DNA of 64,000 bases from Kocuria sp. TGY1127_2 (GCF_013394385.1 NZ_AP022834.1:2852001-2916000); one strand, 5' to 3'; shown: positions 1 to 9,273, numbered from the stretch's first letter. Program-made: numbers and translations. Notes: generated by a model not told the origin, from the sequence alone.

Positions 1-976
1 CATCCCTGGGGAGATCCGATTCGATACCGATGTAGTCGAGTCCGGCTGCGAGGGCCGCCGTCCGGTCAGCCAGGGAATCACCCACATACACGGTTTCCGA
101 GGCGCCAATGCCTTTTCCCGAGAGCAAAGACAACAGGTCGCTGAAGACGCGTCCGTCGGGTTTGTGGAAGCTAGAACGATCGGCCCCTTGGATCCCAAGA
201 AGACGGTGCGTGGGGAATCCAAGGCGCTCGAGGTCAGCGACCGCGAACTCGGTGTTCGTGGAAGTCACTACGCCGACTTCCACGCCGCGGTCCAGCAGAG
301 TCGTGACCGTACGAACGGCACCGCCAATCTCGGTTTTGAGATAGTCCGCGGCAATGGACTGATTGTCCGCGCGCATTTGGTCGACGGGGGCGGAATCCTG
401 GTACAACCGGGCAATCATGGCGTCGAAGGGCATGCCCCACGCTTCAGAGAGCGCATCTTCGGTGAGGTCGATTCCGTAAAAACGTCTGGCTACCTCCTGG
501 TGATGCTTCCACTTGACCACCCTGGTCTGTACCAGAGTGTCGTCCAGGTCGAACAGAATCGCTCGTGGCTCGGGGCTTTCCCGCCGAACCAGGCCCTGGG
601 CAGCCAGGTCCTCGACGACGCCGCGCGCCCCCTCCGAGAGCAGACCGTCGTCCTCCGCGGTGACCCACGTGATCTCCTCGATCTCGGACGAGGGGACGAT
701 ATTGCCCTCGTGTTCGGCTCCGTAGCACGTCAGCCGAACCGTCGTTCCGGGCTTTCCGTGGGCCTCGGCCTCGTGGGTGAGGACATGGCGAATCCCGTTC
801 TTGACGATCCGGACGGCCAATTCCTCGCGGACCTCGCGCGCCAGGGCGTCGGCATCGCCCTCCCCTTGTTCCCGCTTGCCACCGGGTACATAAAAGGCCC
901 GCTGCCCATGAGAACGAGCGACGAGGAGCCGTCCGTCGACGATGTTGATCCACGCGAGCTTGTCAATGAGTTTCAC
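1..976 (-). CDS. NUDIX hydrolase-HAD phosphatase fusion (3' part outside window)
   Basis: The minus-strand frame opens with GTG at 976, preceded by GAAAGGA at good spacing, and stays open to base 1, so the C-terminus lies outside the window. Residues 1 to about 130 form a NUDIX domain; the box GGKREQGEGDADALAREVRE (about 32-51) carries the Gx5Ex7RE metal-binding pattern. From about residue 139 a HAD domain begins with the nucleophile motif ILFDLDDTLV, followed by a threonine motif (GVVTSTNTE) and a late GDSLAD acidic motif. NUDIX domains hydrolyse nucleoside diphosphate-linked compounds and HAD domains dephosphorylate small metabolites, so a two-step nucleotide or sugar-phosphate housecleaning role is an inference. 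A long plus-strand frame over this gene is its shadow. Confidence 0.82.
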   Translation of the reverse strand, partial: MKLIDKLAWINIVDGRLLVARSHGQRAFYVPGGKREQGEGDADALAREVREELAVRIVKNGIRHVLTHEAEAHGKPGTTVRLTCYGAEHEGNIVPSSEIEEITWVTAEDDGLLSEGARGVVEDLAAQGLVRRESPEPRAILFDLDDTLVQTRVVKWKHHQEVARRFYGIDLTEDALSEAWGMPFDAMIARLYQDSAPVDQMRADNQSIAADYLKTEIGGAVRTVTTLLDRGVEVGVVTSTNTEFAVADLERLGFPTHRLLGIQGADRSSFHKPDGRVFSDLLSLLSGKGIGASETVYVGDSLADRTAALAAGLDYIGIESDLPRD

Positions 977-1066
977 GGGCGCAATCCTTTCGGTGGGGCC
1001 CTGTCCAGGCTATATCGGATGCACCGGGGCCCGATGACGTGGGGGTCTACCTACCCCGGCCCCCGG

Positions 1067-2443
1067 TCAGGGCTCCCGAGAACCCGATTTCACGGCGTCC
1101 TCCGTGCGCCGCGAGGGCGCCGCGTAGGCGCTGCCCTCGGGGTTCTCGAGGGTCGAATGCTTGCGGTTGTCGTGCATCGCAATCACTGCAATCAGGCCGA
1201 GCACGGCCATGACGACCACGTACCAAGGGAAGACCCCGCCAAACCCGTGGTCTTTCATGAACAGAGCGACGTACTCGGCCGAACCGCCGAACAACGAGTT
1301 GGCGATCGCGTAGGTGAATCCGACGCCGAGCCCACGGATATGGGCCGGGAACATCTCCGCTTTCACGACGCCCGAGATCGAGGTGTACAGGCTGACGAAG
1401 ATCATGGCGATCACGATGAATACGCCGGACATGAAAATGGAGCTCTGAGAGCCGATCAGGGTCAACAGCGGAACCGGAAGAACGACCATGGCGATCACGA
1501 AGATCAGCATGGAATTCTTGCGCCCGATCTTGTCAGAGAGCGCGCCCGCAAGGGGTTGCATGATGATGAAGAGCAAGAGGCAGATCGTCATCGTGTCGGC
1601 GGCTTGCCCCTTTTCGAAGCCGTTGGTGTTAATCAGGTACTTCTGCATGTACGTCGTGAATACGTAGAAGACCAGCGAGCCGATGCTCGTGATACCGAAA
1701 ACGACCCAGAAGGCTCGCGGGTGGCGGAACACCTCGAGCAGACTTCCGGACCCCGCGGCATTGCGGTCGGAAGACGACGTCGTCTCGGTCAGACCCGACC
1801 GAAGCCAGAGCGAGACGATCGCGGCCACGGCACCGATCACGAAGGGCAGTCGCCACCAGCCCGCGCTGATCTTGTCATCACCCATGGTGTGGGTCATGAT
1901 CACCGCGAGCAGACTTGCCAGCAGCTGCCCGCCCACAAGGGTCACGTACTGGAAGGACGAGAAGAAACCGCGCTTGCCGGAGGTGGCGACCTCGGACATG
2001 AAGGTCGCCGTCGAACCATACTCCCCGCCGACTGAAATCCCTTGGACACAACGGACGACGGTCAGCAGAACGGGCGCCAGTGCTCCCACGGTTTCGGCGG
2101 TCGGAAGAACGGCCATACCCAATGAACCGGCGCACATGAGGAGGATCGACGACAGCATGGATGCCTTGCGTCCATACCGGTCGGAGACTCGACCGAAAAT
2201 GTAGCCGCCGAGAGGGCGCATCAGGAATCCGACAAAGAATACACCGGCCGTGCTCATGAATGCCCCGGTTTCACCGGCATTCGCGAAGAACTGTTGGGCG
2301 AAGTAGACACTGAAGAAGGAGTAGACGTAGAAGTCGAACCACTCCACGAGGTTTCCGCTGGAAGCGGCGAGAATCGACTTGACGGTATGCCACGTCGAGG
2401 CAGGTCGATCCTCCTGAACTTCTTCTGGTCGGTACGACGCCAT
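1067..2443 (-). CDS. MHS-family MFS permease, alpha-ketoglutarate/dicarboxylate type
   Basis: 458-residue, 12-helix integral membrane protein of the metabolite:H+ symporter branch of the major facilitator superfamily. The family signature GNLVEWFDFYVYSFF lies in the first helix and FGRVSDRYGRKASML in the loop between helices 2 and 3; GISVGGEYGSTATF follows in helix 4. Of the four MHS permeases in the window it is the closest to KgtP-type 2-oxoglutarate carriers, so proton-coupled uptake of a dicarboxylate is likely, but the substrate cannot be fixed from sequence. The ATG has GAAGGG upstream. The gene is divergent from phoH, and no catabolic partner lies next to it on the same strand. Confidence 0.85.
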   Translation of the reverse strand: MASYRPEEVQEDRPASTWHTVKSILAASSGNLVEWFDFYVYSFFSVYFAQQFFANAGETGAFMSTAGVFFVGFLMRPLGGYIFGRVSDRYGRKASMLSSILLMCAGSLGMAVLPTAETVGALAPVLLTVVRCVQGISVGGEYGSTATFMSEVATSGKRGFFSSFQYVTLVGGQLLASLLAVIMTHTMGDDKISAGWWRLPFVIGAVAAIVSLWLRSGLTETTSSSDRNAAGSGSLLEVFRHPRAFWVVFGITSIGSLVFYVFTTYMQKYLINTNGFEKGQAADTMTICLLLFIIMQPLAGALSDKIGRKNSMLIFVIAMVVLPVPLLTLIGSQSSIFMSGVFIVIAMIFVSLYTSISGVVKAEMFPAHIRGLGVGFTYAIANSLFGGSAEYVALFMKDHGFGGVFPWYVVVMAVLGLIAVIAMHDNRKHSTLENPEGSAYAAPSRRTEDAVKSGSREP

Positions 2444-2770
2444 TCTGCGTTCCCTTCTCCGGTGCGCGGTGAGATTGCCCGATGCAATTGATCGCCTCAG
2501 AATACATTCGCTGAGATGTGGATCATAGTCGGCTACTGGATATTTCCCGCTTCCGGAAGCCTGAACGTCCGTGGGGCGCGGTGTCGGGATTCATCGTCCA
2601 TTCACGCAAACGTCATCGCGTTCAGGAGTGTTGCGGGCCGATTGCACTCTTGCCGGACCCTAGGTTGAGAGTAGTCGGCACGCGCCGACTCGGGGTTTCG
2701 GCCTCGACCCGGGAAAGGAGAGGCCGATCGCCGCAGGCGCCCCGTTGACGACGTCGAAGGGGAACTCACT
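2444..2770. other. Intergenic region between divergent permease and phoH
   Basis: About 327 bases separate the two divergent starts and must hold both promoters. I see the Shine-Dalgarno sequences (GAAGGG for the permease, GAAGGGG for phoH), but no convincing hairpin, operator or small gene. Short frames here are unconvincing. Confidence 0.5.
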
Positions 2771-4072
2771 GTGAGCTCGTCCATCACCACTTATGTTCTT
2801 GATACCTCGGTCCTTCTCTCTGATCCGAGTGCAATGTTGCGGTTCGACGAGCACGAGGTCGTGATTCCACTTGTGGTTGTCTCGGAGCTCGAGGGGAAAC
2901 GGCATCACCTGGAGCTTGGCTATACGGCTCGCAAGGCCCTGAGGATTCTGGACGATCTCCGCGATGAATACGGACGATTGGACCGTGAGATCCCAGTCGG
3001 GGATGCCGGTGGGACCCTGCGCGTTGAACTCAATCACGTGGCCACGTCCCAGTTGCCCGTGGCTTTCGATCGGTCCGAGAACGACACACGGATCATCGCG
3101 GTCGCCCGCAACCTGCAGGCGGAAGGGTCGGACGTCGTCGTGGTGACCAAGGATGTTCCGATGCGAGTGAAAGCCGCCGCGATCGGGCTGGCAGCGGAAC
3201 AGTATTTGGCTGAGCAGGCTGTGGACTCGGGTTTCACGGGTCTGTCCGAGATCCACCTCGATGAGGACGAGATCGACCATCTGTACAAATCCGGATCGCT
3301 CGAGAGCGACAAGGTTGCCGGGGAAGTGATGAACACGGGGCTGATCCTCACCTCCACCAAGGGGTCGGCGCTGGGTCGCGTCGTGGAGCCGGAAACCATC
3401 GCCTTGATCCAAGGTGACCAGCAGGCATTCGGCATCGGTGGGCGTTCGGCGGAGCAACGCATCGCGATCGACATGCTGCTCGACGAATCGGTGGGCATTG
3501 TGAGCTTGGGCGGGCGCGCCGGCACGGGAAAATCGGCGCTCGCTCTCATGGCCGGGCTCGAGGCCGTTCTGGAGAAAGGCACTCACCAGAAAATCACGGT
3601 GTTCCGCCCGTTGTATGCCGTCGGCGGGCAGAATCTCGGATACTTACCAGGCTCGGAAGGAGACAAAATGAATCCTTGGGCCGAGGCCGTATTCGATACG
3701 CTGGGCGCTCTGGTCAGCAAGAACGTTGTTGACGAGGTCGTGGAACGGGACATGTTGGAAGTCCTGCCCCTGACCCACATCCGGGGTCGTTCACTTCATG
3801 ACACGTTTGTGATCGTCGATGAGGCGCAGTCCTTGGAACGAACGGTTCTGCTCACCGTCCTTTCTCGGCTCGGCGAGAATTCCCGGGTAGTTCTGACCCA
3901 CGACGTCGCCCAGAGCGACAACCTGCGCGTCGGCCGTCACGATGGCATCACGGCCGTAATCGACCGACTCAAGGGGCATCGCTTATTCGGCCACATCACC
4001 CTGAACAGGTCCGAGCGCTCCGAGATTGCGGATTTGGTGACGAACGTACTGGAGGAAAGCGAGCTGGTGTAG
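2771..4072 (+). CDS. PhoH family protein with N-terminal PIN domain
   Basis: 433 residues starting with GTG behind AAGGGG. Residues about 5-140 form a PIN-type RNase fold: an early Asp in YVLDTSVLL, a Glu in SELEGKR and later acidic positions (ENDTRI, TKDVPMR). Residues about 230-430 form the PhoH P-loop ATPase: Walker [13 protein letters not shown] and Walker [15 protein letters not shown]-PhoH (PhoH2-type) proteins are known as ATP-dependent RNA-unwinding ribonucleases in actinobacteria. In mycobacteria PhoH2 is paired with an upstream PhoAT gene; no such short overlapping gene is evident here. The cellular role in this organism is inferred from the family only. It is transcribed alone and converges on the lysozyme gene. 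Confidence 0.9.
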   Translation: MSSSITTYVLDTSVLLSDPSAMLRFDEHEVVIPLVVVSELEGKRHHLELGYTARKALRILDDLRDEYGRLDREIPVGDAGGTLRVELNHVATSQLPVAFDRSENDTRIIAVARNLQAEGSDVVVVTKDVPMRVKAAAIGLAAEQYLAEQAVDSGFTGLSEIHLDEDEIDHLYKSGSLESDKVAGEVMNTGLILTSTKGSALGRVVEPETIALIQGDQQAFGIGGRSAEQRIAIDMLLDESVGIVSLGGRAGTGKSALALMAGLEAVLEKGTHQKITVFRPLYAVGGQNLGYLPGSEGDKMNPWAEAVFDTLGALVSKNVVDEVVERDMLEVLPLTHIRGRSLHDTFVIVDEAQSLERTVLLTVLSRLGENSRVVLTHDVAQSDNLRVGRHDGITAVIDRLKGHRLFGHITLNRSERSEIADLVTNVLEESELV

Positions 4073-4212
4073 ACGGCTCCGGCACGGACCTGGGCGCCCC
4101 CACCCGAAATTCCACGCCGGGATGAGCCGAGAAAGACTCACGTCCCCTGTTCTTGGCCGCATCGGCCGTTGGTGACCTCAACACGGTTGGGCACAGTCCC
4201 ACAGGGGATTAG

Positions 4213-5061
4213 TTACCCGAGCGGGACCTGCTGCTTCGAAGCAGAACCGACGGGAGTGTAACCGGGGTTAGTTGCGAGGTCCTCAAGCTTGGCCTTCGAT
4301 CCATTGAACCGGCTGCGATCGGCCACGCTGCCCGCACTGCTCTCGGTGTGCTGCCAGAAGTCGTAGTCTGACCAAGCGGCAGGAACCTCGCCCGAGGTCT
4401 TGCTTCCCCACTTGGCAATCATGAGCGGACTGTCAGTGAAGGCCGTCGTATCGCCGACGCACTGATTCCACCATGCATTCGTCGTATAGATGATGGGGGC
4501 ACGGCCAGTCTCGGATTTGTACTCACTCGTGAAGTCTTGAATCCACGACGTCATTTCGGACGTCGAGAGGTGGTAGCACTGTTCTTCGGCCGTATTGGCG
4601 CTCGGTGTGGATTCGACGTCGAGCATTCCCGGCAAGGTCGTACCGTCGTTGGTCCACTTGCCTCCGTGCTCGATGAAGAAGCTGGCCTGGGTCGCCCCAC
4701 TGCTGTCGCCGGGGCGAGCGAAGTGATAGGCCCCCTTATAAAGACCGGCATTTTCGATGTCCTTGTATTGCTGATCGAATGCCGGGGAAGACCAGTCCCC
4801 GTCGGTCGCTTGAGCTTGGCCGTACTGAACGCCCGCGGAAGCAACGTCGCCCCAGGGATAGTCAGTTCCTTGATTGACGGAAATATCCCGACCCTGAATA
4901 CCCGTGGTGGGACCGGCCGACGATGCGGCCTCGGCGGCCGGGGCCGCGAGGGTCGTCAAGCCCAGCAAGACCGCGGTCGTCGCGATGACGCCAGCGGCTT
5001 CCTTGTGCTTGAAACGTCCTAAAACGCCCTGCGTCATCCTTCTCGTGCCCGATTCGAACAT
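4213..5061 (-). CDS. Secreted GH25 lysozyme (N,O-diacetylmuramidase family)
   Basis: Start chosen at ATG 5061, because TTGAGG lies seven bases upstream; ATG 5037 is possible, and the longer open frame lacks support. The protein is about 282 residues. Residues 1-46 are a Sec-type signal peptide with a basic n-region, hydrophobic core and AEA cleavage site. The rest is a glycoside hydrolase family 25 TIM barrel: GRDIS near residue 57 supplies the first conserved Asp, YHFARP near 112, and MLDVE near 146-150 holds the paired acidic residues. It should cleave the beta-1,4 linkage between MurNAc and GlcNAc in peptidoglycan outside the cell. No cell-wall-binding repeats are seen. It may act with the amidase at 6.1 kb in wall turnover or competition. 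Confidence 0.85.
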   Translation of the reverse strand: MFESGTRRMTQGVLGRFKHKEAAGVIATTAVLLGLTTLAAPAAEAASSAGPTTGIQGRDISVNQGTDYPWGDVASAGVQYGQAQATDGDWSSPAFDQQYKDIENAGLYKGAYHFARPGDSSGATQASFFIEHGGKWTNDGTTLPGMLDVESTPSANTAEEQCYHLSTSEMTSWIQDFTSEYKSETGRAPIIYTTNAWWNQCVGDTTAFTDSPLMIAKWGSKTSGEVPAAWSDYDFWQHTESSAGSVADRSRFNGSKAKLEDLATNPGYTPVGSASKQQVPLG

Positions 5062-5388
5062 CCTGTACCTCAATATGCGGTGTCGAGTGTGTCCATGGCC
5101 GCCAGAGGAGCCGTGGTGACCCTCCCGACGAACGCCTTGAGTGGCCATCCAATAACGGACAGGCCGAACAAGGTGCCGGGCACGACCGTATGGTAATTCG
5201 CCGTGATATGTCCATAGACACACCGAAAGATTTACTTTTGAAATGAGTGTCCGCTATCAAGCGATCCCCGGAATCGGGCGGTGTACGTAAAAGTTGCAGG
5301 ATATGTTCGACGAGGTTCATTCGATGGGCCATCATTATTTTGCGAATATTAATCGATAACCAAGCGGTTTCGGATCCGCATGAAGCAC
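5062..5388. other. Intergenic region, divergent lysozyme and SRPBCC genes
   Basis: About 330 bases, becoming more AT-rich toward the plus-strand gene (around 5330-5350). It must hold both promoters. I see no hairpin with a T-run, no clear inverted repeat and no credible small gene. Confidence 0.4.
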
Positions 5389-5394
5389 TAGACT
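5389..5394 (+). promoter_or_regulatory. Candidate -10 element for a leaderless SRPBCC transcript
   Basis: TAGACT fits the actinobacterial TANNNT -10 pattern and ends six bases before the ATG at 5401. No Shine-Dalgarno sequence precedes that ATG. Together these suggest transcription starting at the A of the start codon. No clear -35 was identified. Confidence 0.35.
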
Positions 5395-5400
5395 GCACCC

Positions 5401-5865
5401 ATGACATATAAGCTCTCCGATTCGATCCATATCGACGAGTCACCCGCCGAAATCTACGACCTCATCTCGGATGTCACCCGGACCGGTGAATGGAGCCAGC
5501 AGTGCTATCGGTGCGACTGGGACGGTCCTGGCAGACACGACGTCGGCGCAACCTTTACAGGGCACAACCGCACCCCAGAACGAGAGTGGACGACCACGTC
5601 CGAAGTCGTCATCGCCGAACCGGGACAACACTTCGCGTGGGAGGTCATTCCAGCCCGCGCCCGCTGGGGATACACCATTTCACCAGAGGGCGAAGGGAGT
5701 GTTCTCACCGAATATACAGTTTTCTCCGAAGAAACAGAGGCGAATTTTCTCCATCGTTTCGGAGAGGACGCCGAACGTCAGATCGAGATACGCCAAGAAG
5801 CGGCCGCGGCAGGAATACCCGAGACTCTGAAAACGATCAAGAGAATCGCGGAGCAAAGCAAATAA
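5401..5865 (+). CDS. SRPBCC / polyketide-cyclase-like ligand-binding protein
   Basis: 154 residues. The order of predicted strands and the closing amphipathic helix (LKTIKRIAEQ) match the START/SRPBCC helix-grip fold: an early segment SIHIDESPAEIYDLISDVTR, then TGEWSQQCYRCDW, FTGHNR and EWTTTSEVV. Family members bind small hydrophobic ligands or act as cyclases; neither substrate nor activity can be read here. There is no signal peptide, so it is cytoplasmic. The ATG is probably leaderless. It precedes the amidase locus but has no obvious functional link to it. Confidence 0.72.
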   Translation: MTYKLSDSIHIDESPAEIYDLISDVTRTGEWSQQCYRCDWDGPGRHDVGATFTGHNRTPEREWTTTSEVVIAEPGQHFAWEVIPARARWGYTISPEGEGSVLTEYTVFSEETEANFLHRFGEDAERQIEIRQEAAAAGIPETLKTIKRIAEQSK

Positions 5866-5965
5866 TGCCGCACGAGCGCTACCTTTTGTGAAAAATTCCA
5901 CTTGTTGTTGCGTCATACACAACGGGCGTTTTGAAGTAGTGAAGCCGAAAACGTACCTTGCCGAT

Positions 5966-6130
5966 ATGGAATTATCGAGACGTAATGTGCTCTCGCTGAC
6001 CGCGGCTGCAACTGCGGCAACCGGAGCAGCACTCATCACCGCACCCGCGGCCCAGGCCGCACCGACATCGACCAACAAAACAATGGAATCCAAGCGGCCG
6101 CTCAGCTGCCCTATGGGGAAGGGGAAATAA
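5966..6130 (+). pseudogene. Tat-type signal peptide ORF cut off from the downstream amidase
   Basis: A 54-codon frame starting at ATG 5966 reads MELSRRNVLSLTAA, a twin-arginine motif, followed by an alanine-rich core and an AAQAAP cleavage region. It then ends at an in-frame TAA (6128-6130) after a GGGGAAGGGGAAA stretch. The amidase continues in the same frame one codon later (ATG 6134). Most likely this was one gene for a Tat-exported amidase. An upstream GTG (5888) could extend the N-terminus. Alternatively the leader is now a separate short peptide and GGGGAAGGGG acts as ribosome-binding site for a cytoplasmic amidase. Confidence 0.55.
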
Positions 6131-6133
6131 TCC

Positions 6134-6577
6134 ATGGCAGCCATTCAGGTCAGCTCGCCGAATTTCACCGAAGGCCGGGAAGGCACCTCGGTGGATCGCA
6201 TCGTCATCCACTACATCGTGGGGACCCTTGCGGCAGCGGACGCAACGTTCGCCGACCCCAACTCGGGCGTCAGCGCCCACTATGGCATCGGCGAAGGCGA
6301 GATCCATCAATTCGTCGACGAAGCGGACACCGCCTGGCACGCCGGGGATTGGAATTTCAATCTTCGCAGCATCGGCATCGAGCACTCGGCCGACCCCAAC
6401 CGCGCGCCCACACAAGACACCTACAACCAGTCGATCAATCTCTGTGCAACCATCTGCCGCACCTACGGGCTCGATCCCCAGTCGCAGATCGTTCCCCATA
6501 GCTTCGTCGTCTCCACCGACTGCCCCGGCACCGTGGACATCCAGGCGATTCGCGACGGCGTCTCGGCCATCTTGTAA
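6134..6577 (+). CDS. N-acetylmuramoyl-L-alanine amidase (Amidase_2 domain)
   Basis: 147 residues, essentially a bare Amidase_2/PGRP-type zinc amidase domain. Zinc ligands can be placed at His in RIVIHYIVG (about 23), His in IVPHSF (about 120) and Cys in STDCPG (about 129). HYGIGEGEIHQFV and SIGIEHSAD are typical core segments. It cleaves the MurNAc-L-Ala bond of peptidoglycan. As it stands the ORF has no signal peptide; the Tat signal sits just upstream in the same frame behind a TAA stop. AAGGGG ten bases before ATG 6134 could allow independent translation. Without export the enzyme would not reach its substrate, so the locus may be non-functional or rely on readthrough. Confidence 0.8.
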   Translation: MAAIQVSSPNFTEGREGTSVDRIVIHYIVGTLAAADATFADPNSGVSAHYGIGEGEIHQFVDEADTAWHAGDWNFNLRSIGIEHSADPNRAPTQDTYNQSINLCATICRTYGLDPQSQIVPHSFVVSTDCPGTVDIQAIRDGVSAIL

Positions 6578-6687
6578 GCAACCGGACCTCTCGCCCACCC
6601 TCGAATCGCGGGTTCGCAATGTGGTGGGCCCATGCGACGACCTGCGGAAGCGGACCTTTGGTGCCGACTCGCAGGAGAGCGGGGTCC

Positions 6688-7803
6688 TCAGCCCCAAGCG
6701 ATGACCAACTGTGCGGCCTGCTCCGGAATTCCGGGGTCGATTCCGGTCAGTTCACGAAACCGGTTGAGATGATTCTGAACCGTATTGCGATGGCACGGAA
6801 TCGCTACGGCCGCCTCCGCAACCGAGCCCGATGAAAGGTACTGACGCACCGTCATCGCAATGCGTGCCGCCTCGCCCCGTCGTGCTCGGCGCAACCCTGC
6901 CTCGATCTGCTCAGCCAGATCGAGGCCTATACTCTCGAGGCCGTGCCGAGCAACGCGAGGCCACGCACGCTCCGGCGTGACGGCGCCAGCGTCGTCCACG
7001 GCCACGACTTCCGCGATGCGCTGGGCCAGACGAAGCTTGGAGCGGACCCCTTCCAGTCCCACCAGATTATCCAGCACGGCACAAGGCACTCGTGACACCC
7101 TGTCACGGACGTCGTCGAGACGAGCAGGGAAAATCAGAACCGCATAGCCCTCGAAATTCACCAGGTGAACCGGCAGCGCCGACCGAAGCGCGGTGGACAG
7201 GACTCCACGGAGTTCGCGGCCGACCTCACCCACCGCGACGCACAGAACCAGCGGCTCTCCGACGTCGAATCCGACCATGCGCGAGGCCTGCCGCATGGCT
7301 TCGGCCCCACCATCCCGACTGAGTGCCTGCGTCAGGTATTCCTGACGCAAAACCGATTCCTCCCTGACCTCCCGCTCGCTCTGTTCAAGGTATGCGCGGT
7401 AGACACCGTTGGCGTAATCTTCAACGGCTCGCCACAAGGGCTCGGCCAGATCCACCAGAACTTCAGTGTCGTGAGGCTGGCAAAGCCTCTTGAGAAGTTC
7501 CCACAGCACCGTGAAGTCCAGGCGTACCGCCGTCAGAAGCGGATCTAGATGCACGCCCTGGCCACGACGACGCATCACGAGTTCGCGCGCCGTATCCACA
7601 AGCAGCCCGGCGCTCTCAGGAGCATCCGTAAAGATCTGATCAATCAAGGCCGCAAAGCTTTCGCGCGCCGTAGCCCGTATGTCTTCGACGTGAACCAGAC
7701 CGTCCCGATAATCCTGTAATTCCAGGACACGATCGACATACGTCTCGACGCTGCCCTCCACATGGAGTTCCAGCTCGGCCAAGATCTTCTCATTTTTGGT
7801 CAT
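6688..7803 (-). CDS. PucR-type (CdaR-like) transcriptional regulator
   Basis: Start taken at ATG 7803 (371 residues), because the longer frame would run deep into the divergent promoter. The N-terminal about 180 residues are helical and resemble the RsbT co-antagonist-like sensor part of these regulators. The middle holds a GGDEF-like fold (CdaR type), and the C-terminus carries the PucR helix-turn-helix VAIPCHRNTVQNHLNRFREL. Such proteins activate divergent catabolic genes upon binding a pathway intermediate. The start codon lies inside a perfect inverted repeat (7798-7820), and the permease-amidohydrolase operon begins 104 bases away on the other strand. Autoregulation and control of that operon are therefore likely. 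Confidence 0.8.
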   Translation of the reverse strand: MTKNEKILAELELHVEGSVETYVDRVLELQDYRDGLVHVEDIRATARESFAALIDQIFTDAPESAGLLVDTARELVMRRRGQGVHLDPLLTAVRLDFTVLWELLKRLCQPHDTEVLVDLAEPLWRAVEDYANGVYRAYLEQSEREVREESVLRQEYLTQALSRDGGAEAMRQASRMVGFDVGEPLVLCVAVGEVGRELRGVLSTALRSALPVHLVNFEGYAVLIFPARLDDVRDRVSRVPCAVLDNLVGLEGVRSKLRLAQRIAEVVAVDDAGAVTPERAWPRVARHGLESIGLDLAEQIEAGLRRARRGEAARIAMTVRQYLSSGSVAEAAVAIPCHRNTVQNHLNRFRELTGIDPGIPEQAAQLVIAWG

Positions 7804-7820
7804 ATGCACATCATATGACC
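7798..7820. promoter_or_regulatory. Perfect 9-bp inverted repeat, candidate PucR-regulator operator
   Basis: GGTCATATG (7798-7806), spacer CACAT, CATATGACC (7812-7820): two perfectly complementary nine-base arms. The left arm contains the start codon of the regulator on the minus strand, and the divergent permease begins 87 bases to the right. A dimeric regulator bound here would block its own translation start region and could act on the facing promoter. Confidence 0.6.
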
Positions 7821-7906
7821 CAAAAGGTGAGGCATTTTGTTCTTCATTTGGGCTTTTCCACCTGTAATACTGGTCACTATTATCCGCACCCAACCGAGGA
7901 CATACC

Positions 7907-9250
7907 ATGAGTACCCCTCAGAACGTAGAGAGTCTTCCTCTGAAGGACGAAGGGGAATTCTCGACGACGCTCTCCGAGAAAGAGGCACGAAAAGTCACCT
8001 TCGGTGCCCTGATCGGCACGGCCCTCGAATGGTACGACTTCTTTCTGTTCAACACGGCAGCCGCCCTGGTCTTCAACGTGCAGTTTTTCACCAACGATGA
8101 CCCGGTGGCCGCTACCCTGAGTTCTTTCGCCACCTTGGCCGTCGGATTCCTGGCACGGCCGTTAGGCGGCATGATCTTCGGTTCGCTCGGGGACAAGGTC
8201 GGACGCCGGACCGTCATGCTGATCACCGTGACCGGAATCGGGATCGCGACGGCGATCATCGGCCTCCTGCCCACGTACATGACCATCGGGGTTTTCGCTC
8301 CCGTGCTCCTGGTCGTCTTGAGGTTCCTCCAGGGAATCTTCGTCGGCGGCGAGTGGTCCGGGGCCATGACCATCGCGATCGAAAACGCCCCTCCGGAGAG
8401 CAAAGCCAAACTCTCCGCGATCCCGCAGATCGGTTCGCCCATCGGGACCATTCTGGCCTCGGGCGGATTCTTTCTCGTCTCGACGTTCCTGAGCCAGGAC
8501 AACTTCGATTCTTTCGGATGGCGCATCCCCTTCCTCGTGGCCATTCCTTTGCTTCTGCTCGCGGTCGTGATGCGGCGACGACTGGACGAATCCCCCGCGT
8601 TCCGCGAGATCAAGGATTCCGGAAGGGCTGAAAACGCCCCGTTGAGAACCGTCTGGAAGAACTCCTGGCTTCAGATCTTCGTCGGTGCAGGTGCGGCCTT
8701 CCTCGGTGTAGGCGGCTTCTACCTGATCACGACCTTCGTGGTCTCCTACGGCAAGCAACAGCTTGGTCTCTCACCCAGCTTGTTGCTCTTCGGCTCGATT
8801 TTCGCCGCGGCGGTGGAAATCGTCGTCCTGATCACCGGCGGAAATCTCGGCTCCCGGTTCGGCGCGAGCAAGGTGATCATTTGGGGCGGAGTCGCCTCGA
8901 TCCTTCTCGCATTCCCGACCTTCCTGCTGGTGCAAACCCGGCAACCCATCCTTGTGGTCCTCGGCATGACGTTGGGAGTGGCCGCACTGTCCTACCCGTA
9001 CGCAACGTCGGGAGCGGTTCTCAGCGCGTTGTTCCCGCTGACCACCCGTTTGTCGGGCATGGCAATGGCACAGAATCTCTCCGGGGTGGCTTCCGGCTTC
9101 GTACCCCTGATCGCTACAGCGGTGGTCGCCATGGCCGGTAACGCTTGGTGGCCCGCGGCAGTGTTGCTCATCGTCATTTCCGCCATTTCGGCAGTGTGCG
9201 GCGCTTGGGCTCCTCGGCTGAGCCAGAAAATCACCGGCTACCTCCACTAA
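7907..9250 (+). CDS. MHS-family MFS permease, first gene of catabolic operon
   Basis: 447 residues with 12 hydrophobic segments. The MHS signature GTALEWYDFFLFNTAAAL (about residues 38-55) and loop motif GSLGDKVGRRTVML identify a proton-linked organic-acid type importer. GAGGACATACC precedes the ATG. It is followed after 23 bases by an M20-family amidohydrolase and then a YtcJ-like amidohydrolase, and is divergent from the PucR-type regulator. The likely job is uptake of the compound degraded by these enzymes, perhaps an N-acylated, carbamoylated or amide-bearing metabolite. The exact substrate is not deducible. Confidence 0.85.
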   Translation: MSTPQNVESLPLKDEGEFSTTLSEKEARKVTFGALIGTALEWYDFFLFNTAAALVFNVQFFTNDDPVAATLSSFATLAVGFLARPLGGMIFGSLGDKVGRRTVMLITVTGIGIATAIIGLLPTYMTIGVFAPVLLVVLRFLQGIFVGGEWSGAMTIAIENAPPESKAKLSAIPQIGSPIGTILASGGFFLVSTFLSQDNFDSFGWRIPFLVAIPLLLLAVVMRRRLDESPAFREIKDSGRAENAPLRTVWKNSWLQIFVGAGAAFLGVGGFYLITTFVVSYGKQQLGLSPSLLLFGSIFAAAVEIVVLITGGNLGSRFGASKVIIWGGVASILLAFPTFLLVQTRQPILVVLGMTLGVAALSYPYATSGAVLSALFPLTTRLSGMAMAQNLSGVASGFVPLIATAVVAMAGNAWWPAAVLLIVISAISAVCGAWAPRLSQKITGYLH

Positions 9251-9273
9251 GAAGACCCGTACGAAAGGACAGC

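Noticed and set aside
164-2035. 623-codon plus-strand frame
   Set aside because: It lies opposite the NUDIX-HAD gene and the MHS permease, both with clear domains, and its translation is Arg/Gly/His-rich low-quality sequence typical of antisense shadows in GC-rich DNA.
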